Source: a virus. Taken from it: a stretch of 22,576 bases of DNA. The position numbers and the translations under genes are program-made. The stretch spans positions 1 to 22,576 of IMG/VR virus record IMGVR_UViG_3300012363_000023. One strand, given 5' to 3'. Of the stretch, positions 21,496 to 22,576 are shown in pieces (positions within the stretch are counted from its first letter, which is position 1; every line of letters starts with the position of its first letter). The notes beneath the pieces are model-generated. The model did no database searches. It was not told the DNA's origin and worked only from the letters and a program-made list of their open reading frames with translations.

Positions 21496-22576
21496 GTGGC
21501 AGCTGCTAATACACTTGTAATTGGTCCGGGAGGTAAGGTCGTCCCTGTTCCAACAGAACATGTGACTCAATATGCGGCTCTTGGGTATGGAGCAGCCAAC
21601 GAACGCCAGGTCGCTGACTATGAACGAGACCAACAGTTCGCAACTCCTGGCCAGCAGTTAGTCACGGGCTTAGAAGCCGCGGGTGCGACAGCGACGTTCG
21701 GGCTCAGTACCCATCTTGAAAAGGCTTTTGGTGTTAAGCCGGAAGATATTGAGGCCAGAGAACGGGTTAATCCAATTGCTCACGGTTTAGGTACCGCTGC
21801 CGGTTTCGTAGTTCCTGGTTTGATTCCGGGCGTTGGAGAGCTGACTGCTCCGGGATTGATCGCCCGCGCTGGCAGAGGGGTCTCGGGGATCGTTGGTGCA
21901 GCCCTTCCTGAAGCTACGGGACTCCTTGGCAAAGCTGCCGCTAGAGCGGCCGAATTGGGCTCAGGAAGCGCGATCGAGGGGGGGCTGTGGGCAACAGGTC
22001 AGGTAGTGCACGAACGTGCCTTAAACCCCCAGCTAAGCGCCGAGAATGCCCTCCATACGATAGGATTAGGAGTGATCCTGGGCGGAACTCTAGGGGGTGC
22101 TCTTGGGGCAGCTACAGAAGCTGTACCTGCAGCAATTTCTAAGGCTAAAGACATCGTCTTCGGCGCTGAGAAGGAACCAGGAGTATACGCTAAATTAGCC
22201 GGAAAGTTCTATAACGAAGAACCTCAAACAATTCAAGATGTTATCTACGCAAAAGGACAGACACTAGCTGACTCCAAAGTTCGAGCCAAGTTCTCGGAGC
22301 AGCTTACCAAAGGGATATCAGATCGCATCGCGGCTGATGATACAGCAGTCAAGACGTACTGGGACAAGATTCAACCCTCATTGACTGATGAGCAACACGC
22401 TGCGTTTGAGGCCGTGCAGGGTGCACATGAGGACCAAGTTGACCAGTTATTTCAACGGTTTGGGTCAGGTAAATCTGGACATGTTAGCGCAAAAGAGATT
22501 GATACCTGGTTGAAAGATTCGATCGTAGAAGGCCATCCTCTGGATACCGACGTATTTGATTCCTGGCACAAGAGTA
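21496..22576 (+). CDS. Internal virion-like protein, N-terminal part (truncated by window end)
   Basis: A GTG at 21496, five bases after the previous TAG and ten after GGAG at 21482-21485, opens a frame that stays open to the window edge (360 codons). The front reads MAAANTLVIGPGGKVVPVPTEHVTQYAALG in parts. Then come ATFGLSTHLEKAFGV, IEARERVNPIAHGLGTAAGF and three glycine-rich hydrophobic stretches, such as GLIPGVGELTAPGLI and IGLGVILGGTLGGALGAA. 'aRE..nP.a...G...G' followed by glycine-rich helices resembles large phage proteins thought to be injected. The later part is charged and helical. The C-terminal domain is outside the window, so an enzyme fused there cannot be excluded. Confidence 0.65.
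   Translation, partial: MAAANTLVIGPGGKVVPVPTEHVTQYAALGYGAANERQVADYERDQQFATPGQQLVTGLEAAGATATFGLSTHLEKAFGVKPEDIEARERVNPIAHGLGTAAGFVVPGLIPGVGELTAPGLIARAGRGVSGIVGAALPEATGLLGKAAARAAELGSGSAIEGGLWATGQVVHERALNPQLSAENALHTIGLGVILGGTLGGALGAATEAVPAAISKAKDIVFGAEKEPGVYAKLAGKFYNEEPQTIQDVIYAKGQTLADSKVRAKFSEQLTKGISDRIAADDTAVKTYWDKIQPSLTDEQHAAFEAVQGAHEDQVDQLFQRFGSGKSGHVSAKEIDTWLKDSIVEGHPLDTDVFDSWHKS

Overview
The window is a densely packed, single-strand (+) stretch of a tailed double-stranded DNA bacteriophage genome: about 25 genes with gaps mostly under 60 bases, frequent 1-4 base stop/start overlaps, and Shine-Dalgarno-like sequences before many starts. No reverse-strand gene, tRNA, CRISPR array or transposase was seen. 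The tail module has no tape-measure, sheath or tube-like gene. It has instead a roughly 340-residue connector, a roughly 1020-residue tail protein and glycine-rich internal-virion-like proteins. That points to a short-tailed (podovirus-like) member of Caudoviricetes. The host cannot be named from this sequence.

Layout, left to right. (1) 1-890: the end of an Ala/Ser tetrapeptide-repeat protein running in from the left edge, two tiny tandem one-helix membrane proteins and an orphan serine-recombinase DNA-binding domain. All four genes overlap at stop/start junctions. (2) 916-3518: an appendage (fibre-like) protein, three small unknowns, a GNAT-like protein with a degenerate cofactor loop, and a small unknown fused by overlap to the terminase gene. 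(3) 3515-8780: terminase large subunit, a zinc-ribbon protein, a small acidic protein, portal, a 59-residue protein and a scaffold-like protein. (4) 8859-13001: major capsid protein, preceded by a hairpin that could occlude its start codon, then four beta-rich virion proteins and a small acidic helical protein. (5) 13027-15688: head-tail connector and two fibre/appendage genes. (6) 15701 to the right edge: a large tail protein, two probable internal virion proteins, and a third that runs off the right edge.

Together the genes form a packaging, capsid, connector, fibre and ejection cassette, probably expressed as a late operon.

The most interesting feature is a beta-rich module of about 80 residues, with a recurrent 'YNG.f.ItsV...ttftY' core. 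It sits as an insertion in three unrelated virion proteins (10517-10774, 11219-11482, 13309-13539). A natural control lies next door: the paralogue at 11594 of one of the carriers lacks it. Other leads are the capsid-gene leader hairpin, the paired membrane mini-proteins, and short motifs repeated at gene junctions.
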